A stretch of 64,000 nt of DNA from Sphingomonas ginsenosidivorax. Lineage in GTDB: Bacteria; Pseudomonadota; Alphaproteobacteria; Sphingomonadales; Sphingomonadaceae. The notes under the pieces are model-generated. The model saw nothing but the letters and a program-made list of their open reading frames with translations. It was not told where the DNA came from and made no database searches. The stretch lies in the NCBI RefSeq assembly GCF_007995065.1, contig NZ_VOQR01000001.1, positions 1,491,001-1,555,000 on the forward strand. Reading direction: 5' to 3'. The position numbers and the translations under genes are program-made. This document shows positions 36,298-43,975 of the stretch, one piece after another. Positions within the stretch are counted from its first letter, which is position 1. Each line of letters opens with the position of its first letter.

Positions 36298-36582
36298 GGA
36301 TGCGCGATGCCAAGTTCCGCGCGCACGTTCAAGCCGCGAGCCTGCCCGGCCGGCCTTCGCCCGACGATCGCTGCGGGTCGCAGACCGGCGATTCCGCCGC
36401 GGAAGTTGAGGAAGTTGTCGCTACGTACCCCCTCGATGCCCCCCCCTGCGCGTCGCTGACGAGGCGGCGTGCGTACGCAAGGGATTGGCGTACGAAAGGG
36501 ACGGGCGAGCGGCCATACCCCTTGGTGTCGAATCATGTCGGTGTAGGACAGCGAAAATCCCGGATCGGCGAGCGCGGTCGCC

Positions 36583-37692
36583 TCACCCCGCGAAGACGTC
36601 CTTGCCGATGTGCGTGATCCGGCATGCAAGATCCGCTTCGCCGCTCGCGACGACGTAGAAGTCACCGGCGTCCGCGATGCCCGTCGTGAAGACGACGTTG
36701 TCGATATACATGCTGTCCTTGAGCGGCTCGGTCAGCGCGGGCGCCGCCTCGAGCAGCGCGGCGTGTTCGGTGGCGATCGTCACGCTCGGGTCGTCCCTGT
36801 CGAGGATCGACCAATAGGTGCGATAGATGCCGACCACGCCCGACGGCTCGACGCCGTGCCATAGCGTCAGCCAGCCGCGGTCGGTCAGGATCGGCGGGGC
36901 GCCGCCGCCCATCCGGGCGGTCGAGACGGTCGCCGAATGCGGGCGGATGCCGGGCTTGTCGTGCGGCTTCCAGTGGAGCGCGTCGGGCGAGCGCGACAGG
37001 TTGATCGACGGCCCGCTGCGCCATTCACTCCCCGGCGGATAAGCGAAATACAGGTCGCCGAGCGGTCGCGTCTGCGCCCAATATTGCCCGCCGACCAGCC
37101 CCTCGAAGATCAGCATGTCCTTGTTCTGGTGATCGAGCACGATCCCCTGCAGGTCCCAGTCTAGCGCGTCGTCCGACGTGTACAGCGTCGTCGAATGCCG
37201 CTCCGGGCTGACCGAACAGGTGGTCATCAGATAGCGGTCGCCGACCTTCGAGATCCGCGCATCCTCGACGCCGTAGCATTGGTACGAGGTCCGCGGCGCA
37301 ATCGCCTTGTCGTAATGGACCGCGACGACGCTGCGGCCGTCGGCGTCGAGTTCGACCGGCAGCAGCCACGACAGCGAGGTCAGCGCCATCACCTTCCAAC
37401 CGCCGCCGGGGATCAGGAACTTGCGCGGATCCTTGGTGTCGACCATTTCGAGCGGCCAGCCGTCGAGACGATAGGCGCCGTCGTCCCAGCGGATCGCATG
37501 AACCTGCCCGTCGAAGGTCGGCGTCTTGAGCGCCTCGGCGACGCGCACCATCAGCAGCAGATTGCCGTTCGCTAGCCGCGTCATGCCGGGGTTGAACGCG
37601 CCAAGCACATAGGTCTCCGCGTCGATCTTGCCCGCGAGCGGCGAGCGCGAGAGGTCGATGTCGGCGGGGGTGAAGATCAGATGGTCGAGCAT
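36583..37692 (-). CDS. Glycoside hydrolase family 130-like protein
   Basis: A 369-residue five-bladed beta-propeller of the GH130 type (beta-1,4-mannosyl-glucose or mannooligosaccharide phosphorylases). Visible blade signatures include 'GAFNPGMTRLANGNLLLMVRVAE', 'GVEDARISKVGDRYLMT' with the catalytic-type aspartate, 'GGGAPPILTDRGWLTLWHGVE' and 'DNVVFTTGI'. GH130 enzymes phosphorolyse or hydrolyse mannosides; activity here is inferred from fold only. It begins with an ATG at 37692 and is the upstream neighbour of the GT4-like gene. Confidence 0.85.
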   Translation of the reverse strand: MLDHLIFTPADIDLSRSPLAGKIDAETYVLGAFNPGMTRLANGNLLLMVRVAEALKTPTFDGQVHAIRWDDGAYRLDGWPLEMVDTKDPRKFLIPGGGWKVMALTSLSWLLPVELDADGRSVVAVHYDKAIAPRTSYQCYGVEDARISKVGDRYLMTTCSVSPERHSTTLYTSDDALDWDLQGIVLDHQNKDMLIFEGLVGGQYWAQTRPLGDLYFAYPPGSEWRSGPSINLSRSPDALHWKPHDKPGIRPHSATVSTARMGGGAPPILTDRGWLTLWHGVEPSGVVGIYRTYWSILDRDDPSVTIATEHAALLEAAPALTEPLKDSMYIDNVVFTTGIADAGDFYVVASGEADLACRITHIGKDVFAG

Positions 37693-37705
37693 GGCTTATC
37701 CTTTG

Positions 37706-37788
37706 CCGTTCTCCCGCGAAGGCGGGAGCCCAGGAGTCACGAACGTCGGCGCCTGGCACCCTGGACTCCCGCCTTCGCGGGAGAACGG
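37706..37788. repeat. Mirrored repeat, CCGTTCTCCCGCGAAGGCGGGAG type
   Basis: CCGTTCTCCCGCGAAGGCGGGAG (37706-37728) and CTCCCGCCTTCGCGGGAGAACGG (37766-37788) are perfect inverted copies over 23 bases, except that each arm can also fold alone. It lies between the SDR and GH130 genes. Confidence 0.85.
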
Positions 37789-37798
37789 GGCGCGGGCG

Positions 37799-38554
37799 TT
37801 ACTCCTCCAACCCCCGCGGTACGATCGTCAGCTGCTGCACCACGGTCCGCGTCGGCTGGGTCAGGAGATAGTGGACCCCGACCGCAATGTCCTCCGCGCG
37901 AAGCATCTCGTCCGCGGCGATCATCGCGCGCTGCTTCTCGTCGGGGAGACCGGGATACTGCATGTTCGAGCCCACCTTCCCCGGCTCGATCAGCGAGACC
38001 TTGATCCCCTTCGGCCCCAGCTCGCGGCGCAGTGCCTCGGAGAAGCCGGCGATCCCGGCCTTGATCCCGGCATAGACGGTCGAGCTCGGCCCGAGGACGT
38101 GCGCGCTCATCGACCCCATCAGCACCAGGTCGCTGACCGGCTTCATGCGCGACGACGCGGCATGCGCGCTGAGCAGATAGGCGGTGAAGTCGAGCGCGAT
38201 CGCGTAACGCAGTTCGGGCTCGCTCATCTGCGTGAGCCCCCCCGCCCCGACCGCCGCGTTGATCACCGCGACGTCGATCCCGCCGAGATAGGCCTCGGCC
38301 GCGTCGAAGAAGGCCAGCACGTTGTCCGGGTTCGCCAGATCGATGACCAGGCCGTCGCCCTCGCCGACCTCGCGGATGCGCGCCAGCGCGTCGGCCAAAT
38401 GCCCGGCGTCATGCCCGCAGATGAAGACCTTAACACCTTCGGATGCCAGCAGCACCGCGATCGCGCGGCCGATGCCGGTGGTGCCGCCGCTGATGATGGC
38501 GCGACGGCCCTTGAGAGGGCGCATCCTGGTGTGCGCGTCGGCGGTATTGGTCAA
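37799..38554 (-). CDS. Short-chain dehydrogenase/reductase
   Basis: A 251-residue SDR. The cofactor motif is 'IISGGTTGIGRAIAV', the catalytic serine lies in 'LMGSMSAHVLG', and the Y-x3-K pair is in 'TVYAGIKAGIAGF'. 'VINAAVGAGG' replaces the usual NNAG. The substrate is unknown. The SDR probably acts in the cytoplasm with NAD(P). The protein begins about 11 residues before the first strand, and the start at 38554 is the first ATG after the hydrolase gene, 33 bases away. Confidence 0.9.
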   Translation of the reverse strand: MTNTADAHTRMRPLKGRRAIISGGTTGIGRAIAVLLASEGVKVFICGHDAGHLADALARIREVGEGDGLVIDLANPDNVLAFFDAAEAYLGGIDVAVINAAVGAGGLTQMSEPELRYAIALDFTAYLLSAHAASSRMKPVSDLVLMGSMSAHVLGPSSTVYAGIKAGIAGFSEALRRELGPKGIKVSLIEPGKVGSNMQYPGLPDEKQRAMIAADEMLRAEDIAVGVHYLLTQPTRTVVQQLTIVPRGLEE

Positions 38555-38587
38555 ATGAAGCTCCCGGTTGCGTATCGACAGGACGTG

Positions 38588-39460
38588 TCAGGACTCCACC
38601 GGTTCCGCCACCCGCGCGAGCAGGCGGTCGATCGGCTCCTGCACCACGGCCTCGCTCAGCGTCGGCGCATGCCCGACCCCCGGCACCGTCACAAGCTCGG
38701 CCTTGTCGAGCGCCGCGACCATCCGGTCCGCGACCGCCGCCGACAGCAGGTCCGAGCGACCGCCGCGCACGATCAGCGTCGGCACGTCGCGCAGCGCGGC
38801 CAGCGCCGGCCACATCGCCGGCCCCGCCTCGCCCCCGACCACGCGGAACGGCTCGGCGATCTTGAGGTCGTAGTCGAGCACGATGCGCCCCGAACTGTTG
38901 AGGCGGTACAGCCGCTTCGCCATCGCCAGCCAGTCCTCGATCTGCCAGTCGGGATAGACGTCGCCCTGCGTTTCCGACACGCAGCGCGCGGCGTGCATCC
39001 AGGTCGGGAACACGCCCGCGCGACCGACATAGCTGCGGATCCGCGCGAGACCCGTCGCGTCGATCTCGGGCCCGATGTCGTTGAGCAGCGCGCCTGCGAT
39101 CCGCCCCGGCTCGAACCCCGCGAGCAGCATCGTGACGATCCCGCCCAGCGACGTGCCGAACGCGACGAACCGCGCGATCCCGAGTTCGGCCAGCAACGCC
39201 TCGACGTCCTGGACATAGGTCAGCGGGACATAGGACATCGGGTCCTTGGCGTACGCACTCTCGCCGCGCCCGCGAAAGTCGATCGCGATCACGCGCCAGC
39301 GCCCGGCGAGCCGCGCCGCCAGCGCATCGAAATCGCGCGCGTTGCGCGTCAGGCCGGGCATGCAGAGGATCGGCGGGCGGGTTTCGTCGCCGGCATAGTC
39401 TCGCGCGTGGAGGCGCAATCCGTCCTTGGACCACCAATATCGGTTTTCGTAAGCGGCCAT
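38588..39460 (-). CDS. Alpha/beta hydrolase
   Basis: A 290-residue alpha/beta hydrolase. The start 'YWWSKDGLRLHARDYAG' and 'PPILCMPGLTRNARDFDALAARL' hold the oxyanion strand, the nucleophile elbow is 'AFGTSLGGIV' (G-T-S-L-G), the acid is in 'IVRGGRSDLLS' and the histidine is in 'GVGHAPTL'. Substrates cannot be predicted. It overlaps the SDR upstream region by no bases and is separated by 33 bases, so they may form one transcript. The ATG at 39460 overlaps the antisense region of selO. Confidence 0.9.
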   Translation of the reverse strand: MAAYENRYWWSKDGLRLHARDYAGDETRPPILCMPGLTRNARDFDALAARLAGRWRVIAIDFRGRGESAYAKDPMSYVPLTYVQDVEALLAELGIARFVAFGTSLGGIVTMLLAGFEPGRIAGALLNDIGPEIDATGLARIRSYVGRAGVFPTWMHAARCVSETQGDVYPDWQIEDWLAMAKRLYRLNSSGRIVLDYDLKIAEPFRVVGGEAGPAMWPALAALRDVPTLIVRGGRSDLLSAAVADRMVAALDKAELVTVPGVGHAPTLSEAVVQEPIDRLLARVAEPVES

Positions 39461-39497
39461 GGTTGCGTCCTTCGGGTGGCGGTCTCCATATCACCGC

Positions 39498-40856
39498 ATG
39501 CCCATCCGCCCGCAAGCCTATCGCCCCGATTGCCCGATCCTCGATCTGGGCGATGCCTTCTACGATCGCGTCGAGGCCGCGACCTTCCCCGAAACGGTCC
39601 TGCGCTTCCGCAACGACCGCGCCGCGATGGAGGTCGGGCTGGACTCGCTGACCGACGCGGAGTGGGTCCAGCATTTCGGCCGGTTCACGGCCCTGCCGGG
39701 CGCGCTGCCGCAGCCGCTCGCGCTGCGCTATCACGGCCACCAGTTCCGCCAGTACAATCCCGAGATCGGCGATGGCCGCGGCTTCACCTTCGCGCAGATC
39801 TGGAACGACGGCGGCAGACTCATGGACCTCGGCACCAAGGGGTCGGGCCAGACGCCGTGGAGCCGGTTCGGCGACGGCCGCCTGACGCTCAAGGGCGGCG
39901 TCCGCGAGATCCTCGCGACCGAGATGCTCGCGGCGCTCAACGTGCCGACGTCGCGCACGCTGTCGATCATCGAGACGGGCGAAGCGCTGGAGCGCGGCGA
40001 CGAACCCAGCCCCACGCGCGGCGCGGTCATGGTCCGCATGAGCCACAGCCATGTCCGCATCGGCACCTTCCAGCGCCTGGCCTACGAACGCGACGAGGCC
40101 GGCTTGCGCAAGCTCGTCAGTTACGTGCTGCGGGTTCTCTACGACGAACCGGGCGACGATCCGGTCCGGCTGCTCGACCTGGTCGTCGGGCGCACCGCCA
40201 CGCTCGCCGCGCGCTACATGGCGGCAGGGTTCGTCCACGGCGTGCTCAATTCGGACAACATCAACGTCACCGGCGAGAGTTTCGACTATGGCCCGTGGCG
40301 GTTCGCCCCGACCTGGGACCGGGGCTTCACCGCGGCCTATTTCGACCACCAGGGGCTGTACGCGTTCGGCCGCCAGCCCGAGGCGATCCACTGGGACGTC
40401 ATGCAGCTCGCGATCAGCCTGCGCGCGATCGCCGAGAGCGAGCCGCTGGTCGAGGCGCTCGACCGGTTCGGCGACCGCTACATGGCCGCGGTGACGGATG
40501 CGATCCTGTGGCGCCTCGGCGTGACGCCGCGCGGTGCCGACGACGACCGCGCGCTGGTGCAGAACGTCGAGCGCGCGCTGCGCGCGACGGGCGCAGGGAT
40601 CGACCGCTTCTATCTCGACGTGTTCGGGGGGGCGCTGCCCGACGGCTACGGCGAACCCTGGGCCGAGGTCCGGACCGCACTCGCACCCTATACGCCGCGG
40701 AAGGACCGGTCGCACGCCTATTGGTCGGGCGAGCCGTGCAGCATGCTGATCGACGAGGTGGAGACGATCTGGTCCGCGATCGCCGAGCGCGACGACTGGA
40801 CGGTGCTGGAGGCGAAGGTGGCCACCATCCGAGCAATGGGCGAAGCGCTAGCCTGA
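39498..40856 (+). CDS. selO: SelO/YdiU protein adenylyltransferase (AMPylator)
   Basis: A 452-residue pseudokinase of the SelO family, which transfers AMP from ATP onto Ser, Thr or Tyr residues of proteins. Family elements are 'RYHGHQFRQYNPEIGDGRGF', 'GTKGSGQTPWSRFGDGRLTLK', 'GGVREILATEMLAALNVPTSR' and 'GVLNSDNINVTGESFDYGPW' (the flipped kinase metal loop). The C-terminus lacks the selenocysteine-type motif of eukaryotic SelO. The ATG at 39498 gives the usual start; the earlier GTG/ATG near 39459 adds only 13 residues. Confidence 0.94.
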   Translation: MPIRPQAYRPDCPILDLGDAFYDRVEAATFPETVLRFRNDRAAMEVGLDSLTDAEWVQHFGRFTALPGALPQPLALRYHGHQFRQYNPEIGDGRGFTFAQIWNDGGRLMDLGTKGSGQTPWSRFGDGRLTLKGGVREILATEMLAALNVPTSRTLSIIETGEALERGDEPSPTRGAVMVRMSHSHVRIGTFQRLAYERDEAGLRKLVSYVLRVLYDEPGDDPVRLLDLVVGRTATLAARYMAAGFVHGVLNSDNINVTGESFDYGPWRFAPTWDRGFTAAYFDHQGLYAFGRQPEAIHWDVMQLAISLRAIAESEPLVEALDRFGDRYMAAVTDAILWRLGVTPRGADDDRALVQNVERALRATGAGIDRFYLDVFGGALPDGYGEPWAEVRTALAPYTPRKDRSHAYWSGEPCSMLIDEVETIWSAIAERDDWTVLEAKVATIRAMGEALA

Positions 40857-40890
40857 CGACAGCGAAACACGTCCGTCACCCGCCCCCATC

Positions 40891-40973
40891 GTCACCCTAG
40901 CGAAGGCTGGGGTCTCCCGCGGCTCCTGCCCCGCCCTAGCCACGGGAGATCCCAGCCTGCGCTGGGATGACGG
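40891..40973. repeat. Mirrored repeat, GTCACCCTAGCGAAGGCTGGGG type
   Basis: GTCACCCTAGCGAAGGCTGGGGTCTCCCG and the mirrored CGGGAGATCCCAGCCTGCGCTGGGATGACGG; a close copy of the elements at 20077 and 45657. It lies between selO and the astD gene. Confidence 0.85.
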
Positions 40974-41058
40974 GTGGGCAGAGGTCGAGAAAGCGAACCG
41001 CACCGCGCTACAGGACGGGCGAGTGGATTCCCCGTCTCAAATCAGGCAATAGCCGCGC

Positions 41059-42471
41059 ATGGCCGACGAGCTCCTGTCCTACGAACCCGCCACCGGTGTC
41101 CTTCTCTGGCGCAATCCCCTCAGCGATGTCGACGCCGAAGTCGCCGCCGCGCGCGGCGGCTGGGCGACATGGGCGTCGAAACCGCTTGCCTTCCGGATCG
41201 AGACGCTGCGGCGGTTCGCCAACGTCGTCCGCCAGCGCGCCGAGCCGTTCGCCGACCTGATCGCGCGCGAGACCGGCAAGCCGCTGTGGGAAGCGCGCAC
41301 CGAAGTCGACACCGTCGTCGCCAAGGTCGACATCTCGGTCACCGCCTATGCCGAGCGCACCGCGCAGCGTCGGATGGACGCGCAGCTCGGCAGCCGGGTC
41401 GCGCTGCGCCACAAGCCACACGGCGTGCTGGCGGTGCTCGGACCCTACAATTTCCCCGCGCATCTGCCCAACGGGCACATCGTCCCCGCGCTGATCGCAG
41501 GCAACGCGGTGGTGTTCAAGCCGTCCGAGAAGACGCCCGCGAGCGGCGCGTTCCTGGTCGACTGCTACCGCGCCGCGGGTGTGCCCGAAGAGTGTATCCG
41601 CCTCGTCATCGGCGGCCCCGCGGAGGGCAAGGCGCTCGCCGCGCACCCCGGCATCGACGGGCTGTTGTTCACCGGCTCCGCGCGCACCGGCCTCGCGCTC
41701 AACCGCGCCTTTGCCGACAAGCCCGACAAGATCCTCGCGCTCGAAATGGGCGGCAACAACCCGATCATCGTGTGGGACACGCCCGATCTGCATACCGCCG
41801 CGGTGCTGGTGATCCAGAGCGCGTTCACCACCGCAGGCCAGCGCTGCACCGCCGCGCGCCGGCTGATCGTCGACACCAAGCTCTACGACGCGCTGATCGA
41901 CACGATCAACCGGATGGTCGGGCGGATCATCGTCGGTGCGCCGCACGACGATCCCGCGCCCTTCATGGGATCGGTGATCGACAACGAGGCCGCCGACCAG
42001 CTGACCGAGAGCTACCTCGCGCTGATGATGCGCGGCGCCCGCCCGATCCGCCACCTCGAACGCCCCGTCGCGGACCGCCCGTTCCTGATCCCTGCGCTGA
42101 TCGACGTGACCGACATGCCCGAACGGCCCGACCTCGAGCTGTTCGGACCGATCCTGCAGGTCATCCGCGCCGACGATTTCGACGCCGCGATTCACGAGGC
42201 GAACAACACGCGCTATGGCCTGTCCGCGTCGCTGATCAGCCAGACGCCTGCGCTCTACGACCGGTTCTGGGCGAATGCCCGCGCGGGCATCGTCAACTGG
42301 AACAAGCCGACCAACGGCGCCTCGTCGGGTGCGCCGTTCGGCGGCATCGGCTGGTCGGGCAACCACCGCCCGAGCGCCTATTATGCGGCGGACTACTGCG
42401 CCTATCCGGTGGTCAGCAGCGAAGCCGAAAGCGCGCGCGCGAGCATCGGGATTGGGCTCAGGGACGCTTGA
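41059..42471 (+). CDS. astD: Succinylglutamate-semialdehyde dehydrogenase-like aldehyde dehydrogenase
   Basis: A 470-residue aldehyde dehydrogenase closest in pattern to AstD of the arginine succinyltransferase pathway. The N-terminal part reads 'LSYEPATGVLLWRNPLSDVDAEVAAARGGW', in parts, and 'GPYNFPAHLPNGHIVPALIAGN' is an AstD signature. The glutamate base is in 'LEMGGNNPI', the cysteine nucleophile in 'TAGQRCTAARRL'. No other ast genes are in the window, so its pathway role depends on genes elsewhere. The start at 41059 is the ATG before the conserved region. Confidence 0.9.
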   Translation: MADELLSYEPATGVLLWRNPLSDVDAEVAAARGGWATWASKPLAFRIETLRRFANVVRQRAEPFADLIARETGKPLWEARTEVDTVVAKVDISVTAYAERTAQRRMDAQLGSRVALRHKPHGVLAVLGPYNFPAHLPNGHIVPALIAGNAVVFKPSEKTPASGAFLVDCYRAAGVPEECIRLVIGGPAEGKALAAHPGIDGLLFTGSARTGLALNRAFADKPDKILALEMGGNNPIIVWDTPDLHTAAVLVIQSAFTTAGQRCTAARRLIVDTKLYDALIDTINRMVGRIIVGAPHDDPAPFMGSVIDNEAADQLTESYLALMMRGARPIRHLERPVADRPFLIPALIDVTDMPERPDLELFGPILQVIRADDFDAAIHEANNTRYGLSASLISQTPALYDRFWANARAGIVNWNKPTNGASSGAPFGGIGWSGNHRPSAYYAADYCAYPVVSSEAESARASIGIGLRDA

Positions 42472-42475
42472 CCAA

Positions 42476-42597
42476 TCCTCCCCCGCCAGGGGGAGGTGTT
42501 ACCGCAGGTGACGGAGGGGGCGGACACGGAACGGAGGTAGCCGCCGACCGCCCCCTCCGTCTGCCTTCGGCAGCCACCTCCCCCTGGCGGGGGAGGA
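42476..42597. repeat. Mirrored repeat, TCCTCCCCCGCCAGGGGGAGGTG type
   Basis: TCCTCCCCCGCCAGGGGGAGGTG (from 42476) and CACCTCCCCCTGGCGGGGGAGGA (to 42597) are perfect inverted copies over 23 bases; inner arms GGAGGGGGCGG and CCGCCCCCTCC also pair. It fills the gap between astD and cobA. Confidence 0.88.
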
Positions 42598-42686
42598 TCA
42601 CTAGGAAGCCTGCACAAAAGCTCTCCTACCGCCCTCCCAAGCATCATTCCGTTGCGCCGCAGCGCAGGCCAGCCCATCTCCCATCC

Positions 42687-43478
42687 ATGTCCAGTCTCCT
42701 AGACCCGAGCGCCCGCGGGCGTGTGATCCTCGTCGGCGCGGGGCCCGGCGATCCCGGCCTGCTCACCGTCCGTGCGGTGGAAGCGCTCAAGACCGCCGAC
42801 GTCGTCGTCCATGACGGGCTGATCGATCCGCGCGTGCTCGATCTGGCGCCGCCGCAGGCGCAGCGCATCTCGGTCGCCAAGCAGCGCGCGCGCCACACGC
42901 TGCCGCAGGAAGCGATCAACGCGCTGATCGTCGCGCATGTCCGCACCGGCGCGATCGTCATCCGCTTGAAGGGCGGCGACCCGTTCGTGTTCGGCCGCGG
43001 CGGCGAAGAGGTCGAGGCGGTCCGCGCCGCGGGGCTTCCGGTCGAAGTCATCCCCGGCGTCTCGGCGGCGCTCGGTTGCGCGGCGGAGGCGATGCTGCCG
43101 CTCACGCACCGCGATCATTCGAGCGCGGTCAGCTTCGTCGCGGGTCAGTGCAAGGGGCTCGCAGATCAGGATTGGGCCGGGCTCGCCGGCCAGGGCCGTA
43201 CGCTCGTCATCTACATGGGCGTCGCGACCGCGACCGATATCGCCGACAAGCTGATGGCGGACGGCGTCGCCCCCGACATGCCCGTCGCGGTGCTGGAGCG
43301 CGGTACGCTCTCCGGCGCGCGTGCGATGAAGACGTTGCTGGCCGATCTCGGCCCGATGGTCGCGCGCGAGGCGGTCAAGAGCCCGGCGATCATCGTCGTC
43401 GGCGAGGTCGTCGAACTGTCCGACGCACAGGACAAGCTCGCCCGCTGGGCGCGCGTGGCGGAGGCAGCAGCGGCATGA
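42687..43478 (+). CDS. cobA: Uroporphyrinogen-III C-methyltransferase
   Basis: A 263-residue SAM-dependent methylase that makes precorrin-2, the precursor of siroheme (needed by sulfite reductase) and of cobalamin. Motifs: 'LVGAGPGDPGLLTV', 'VVHDGLID', 'RLKGGDPFVFGRGGEE' and 'VEVIPGVSAAL'. It is the CobA type without the CysG oxidase/ferrochelatase domain, so a separate siroheme synthase is expected elsewhere. It opens a sulfur-assimilation cluster and its stop overlaps the DUF2849 start (ATGA). Start 42687 chosen for domain fit. Confidence 0.95.
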   Translation: MSSLLDPSARGRVILVGAGPGDPGLLTVRAVEALKTADVVVHDGLIDPRVLDLAPPQAQRISVAKQRARHTLPQEAINALIVAHVRTGAIVIRLKGGDPFVFGRGGEEVEAVRAAGLPVEVIPGVSAALGCAAEAMLPLTHRDHSSAVSFVAGQCKGLADQDWAGLAGQGRTLVIYMGVATATDIADKLMADGVAPDMPVAVLERGTLSGARAMKTLLADLGPMVAREAVKSPAIIVVGEVVELSDAQDKLARWARVAEAAAA

Positions 43479-43771
43479 GACTTCTGACGGGTAACGATCT
43501 TCCCACCGGCGACGTCGTGTGGTGGGCGGGCAACGGCTGGTCGCGCCATCTCGAAGAGGCGGTCGACGTCGGCACTGCGGGCGAATCGATCCTCACCGCC
43601 GAGGAAGGCGCCCGCCGCGTCAACGTCCCCTATCTGATCGAGGCGACGCAGACCGAAGACGGCCCCCGCCCCGCCCACATCAAGGACCGCATCCGCGCGC
43701 TTGGACCTACCATGCGGCCGGACCTGACCCTGAAACCCGCGGATCCGGATGCGGGGAGCTGGGTGATATGA
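43475..43771 (+). CDS. DUF2849 protein
   Basis: A 98-residue cytoplasmic protein of DUF2849, a family found in alphaproteobacterial sulfite reductase clusters. It begins 'MRLLTGNDLPTGDVVWWAGNGW' (in parts) and contains 'VPYLIEA' and 'RPAHIKDRIRALGPTMRPDL'. The start overlaps the cobA stop by four bases. Its role is unknown; constant association with cobA and cysI suggests a helper for siroheme or sulfite reduction (inference). Confidence 0.9.
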   Translation: MRLLTGNDLPTGDVVWWAGNGWSRHLEEAVDVGTAGESILTAEEGARRVNVPYLIEATQTEDGPRPAHIKDRIRALGPTMRPDLTLKPADPDAGSWVI

Positions 43772-43814
43772 TTCACGCTACGCCGCTAAGACGCGAAGAG
43801 AAGAAGGTTTTGCG

Positions 43815-43948
43815 CGCAGAGGCGCAGAGGACGCAGAGAGCGTCTGCCGCGCAGCGGCCCTCATTCTCACGCGCCGTAGGGGAAGCGATGATTGCTGCCG
43901 CGGACACTAGTCACAAGGGCAACTCTCCGCGTCCTCTGCGCCTCTGCG
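43815..43948. repeat. Mirrored repeat with CGCAGAGGCGCAGAGGACGCAGAGAG arms
   Basis: Arms at about 43815-43840 and 43923-43948 are inverted copies with one or two mismatches. The sequence between contains no gene. Arms like this ('CTCTGCGCCTCTGCGTG') are found scattered in many unrelated bacteria. It separates DUF2849 from the sulfite reductase gene, inside the operon. Confidence 0.8.
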
Positions 43949-43975
43949 TGAACAATCCTTCTGTCGGACATACCC

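Noticed and set aside
36298..36582. Short open frames on both strands in the gap between the GT4-like and GH130 genes
   Set aside because: Compositions are Arg/Pro-rich and no ribosome-binding site or family signal is visible; I treat the gap as non-coding.
37628..40900. A 1090-residue plus-strand frame spanning several minus-strand genes
   Set aside because: It runs antisense through the SDR and hydrolase genes and out of frame through selO. High GC leaves such frames open by chance; it has Arg/Pro/His-rich composition and no domain.
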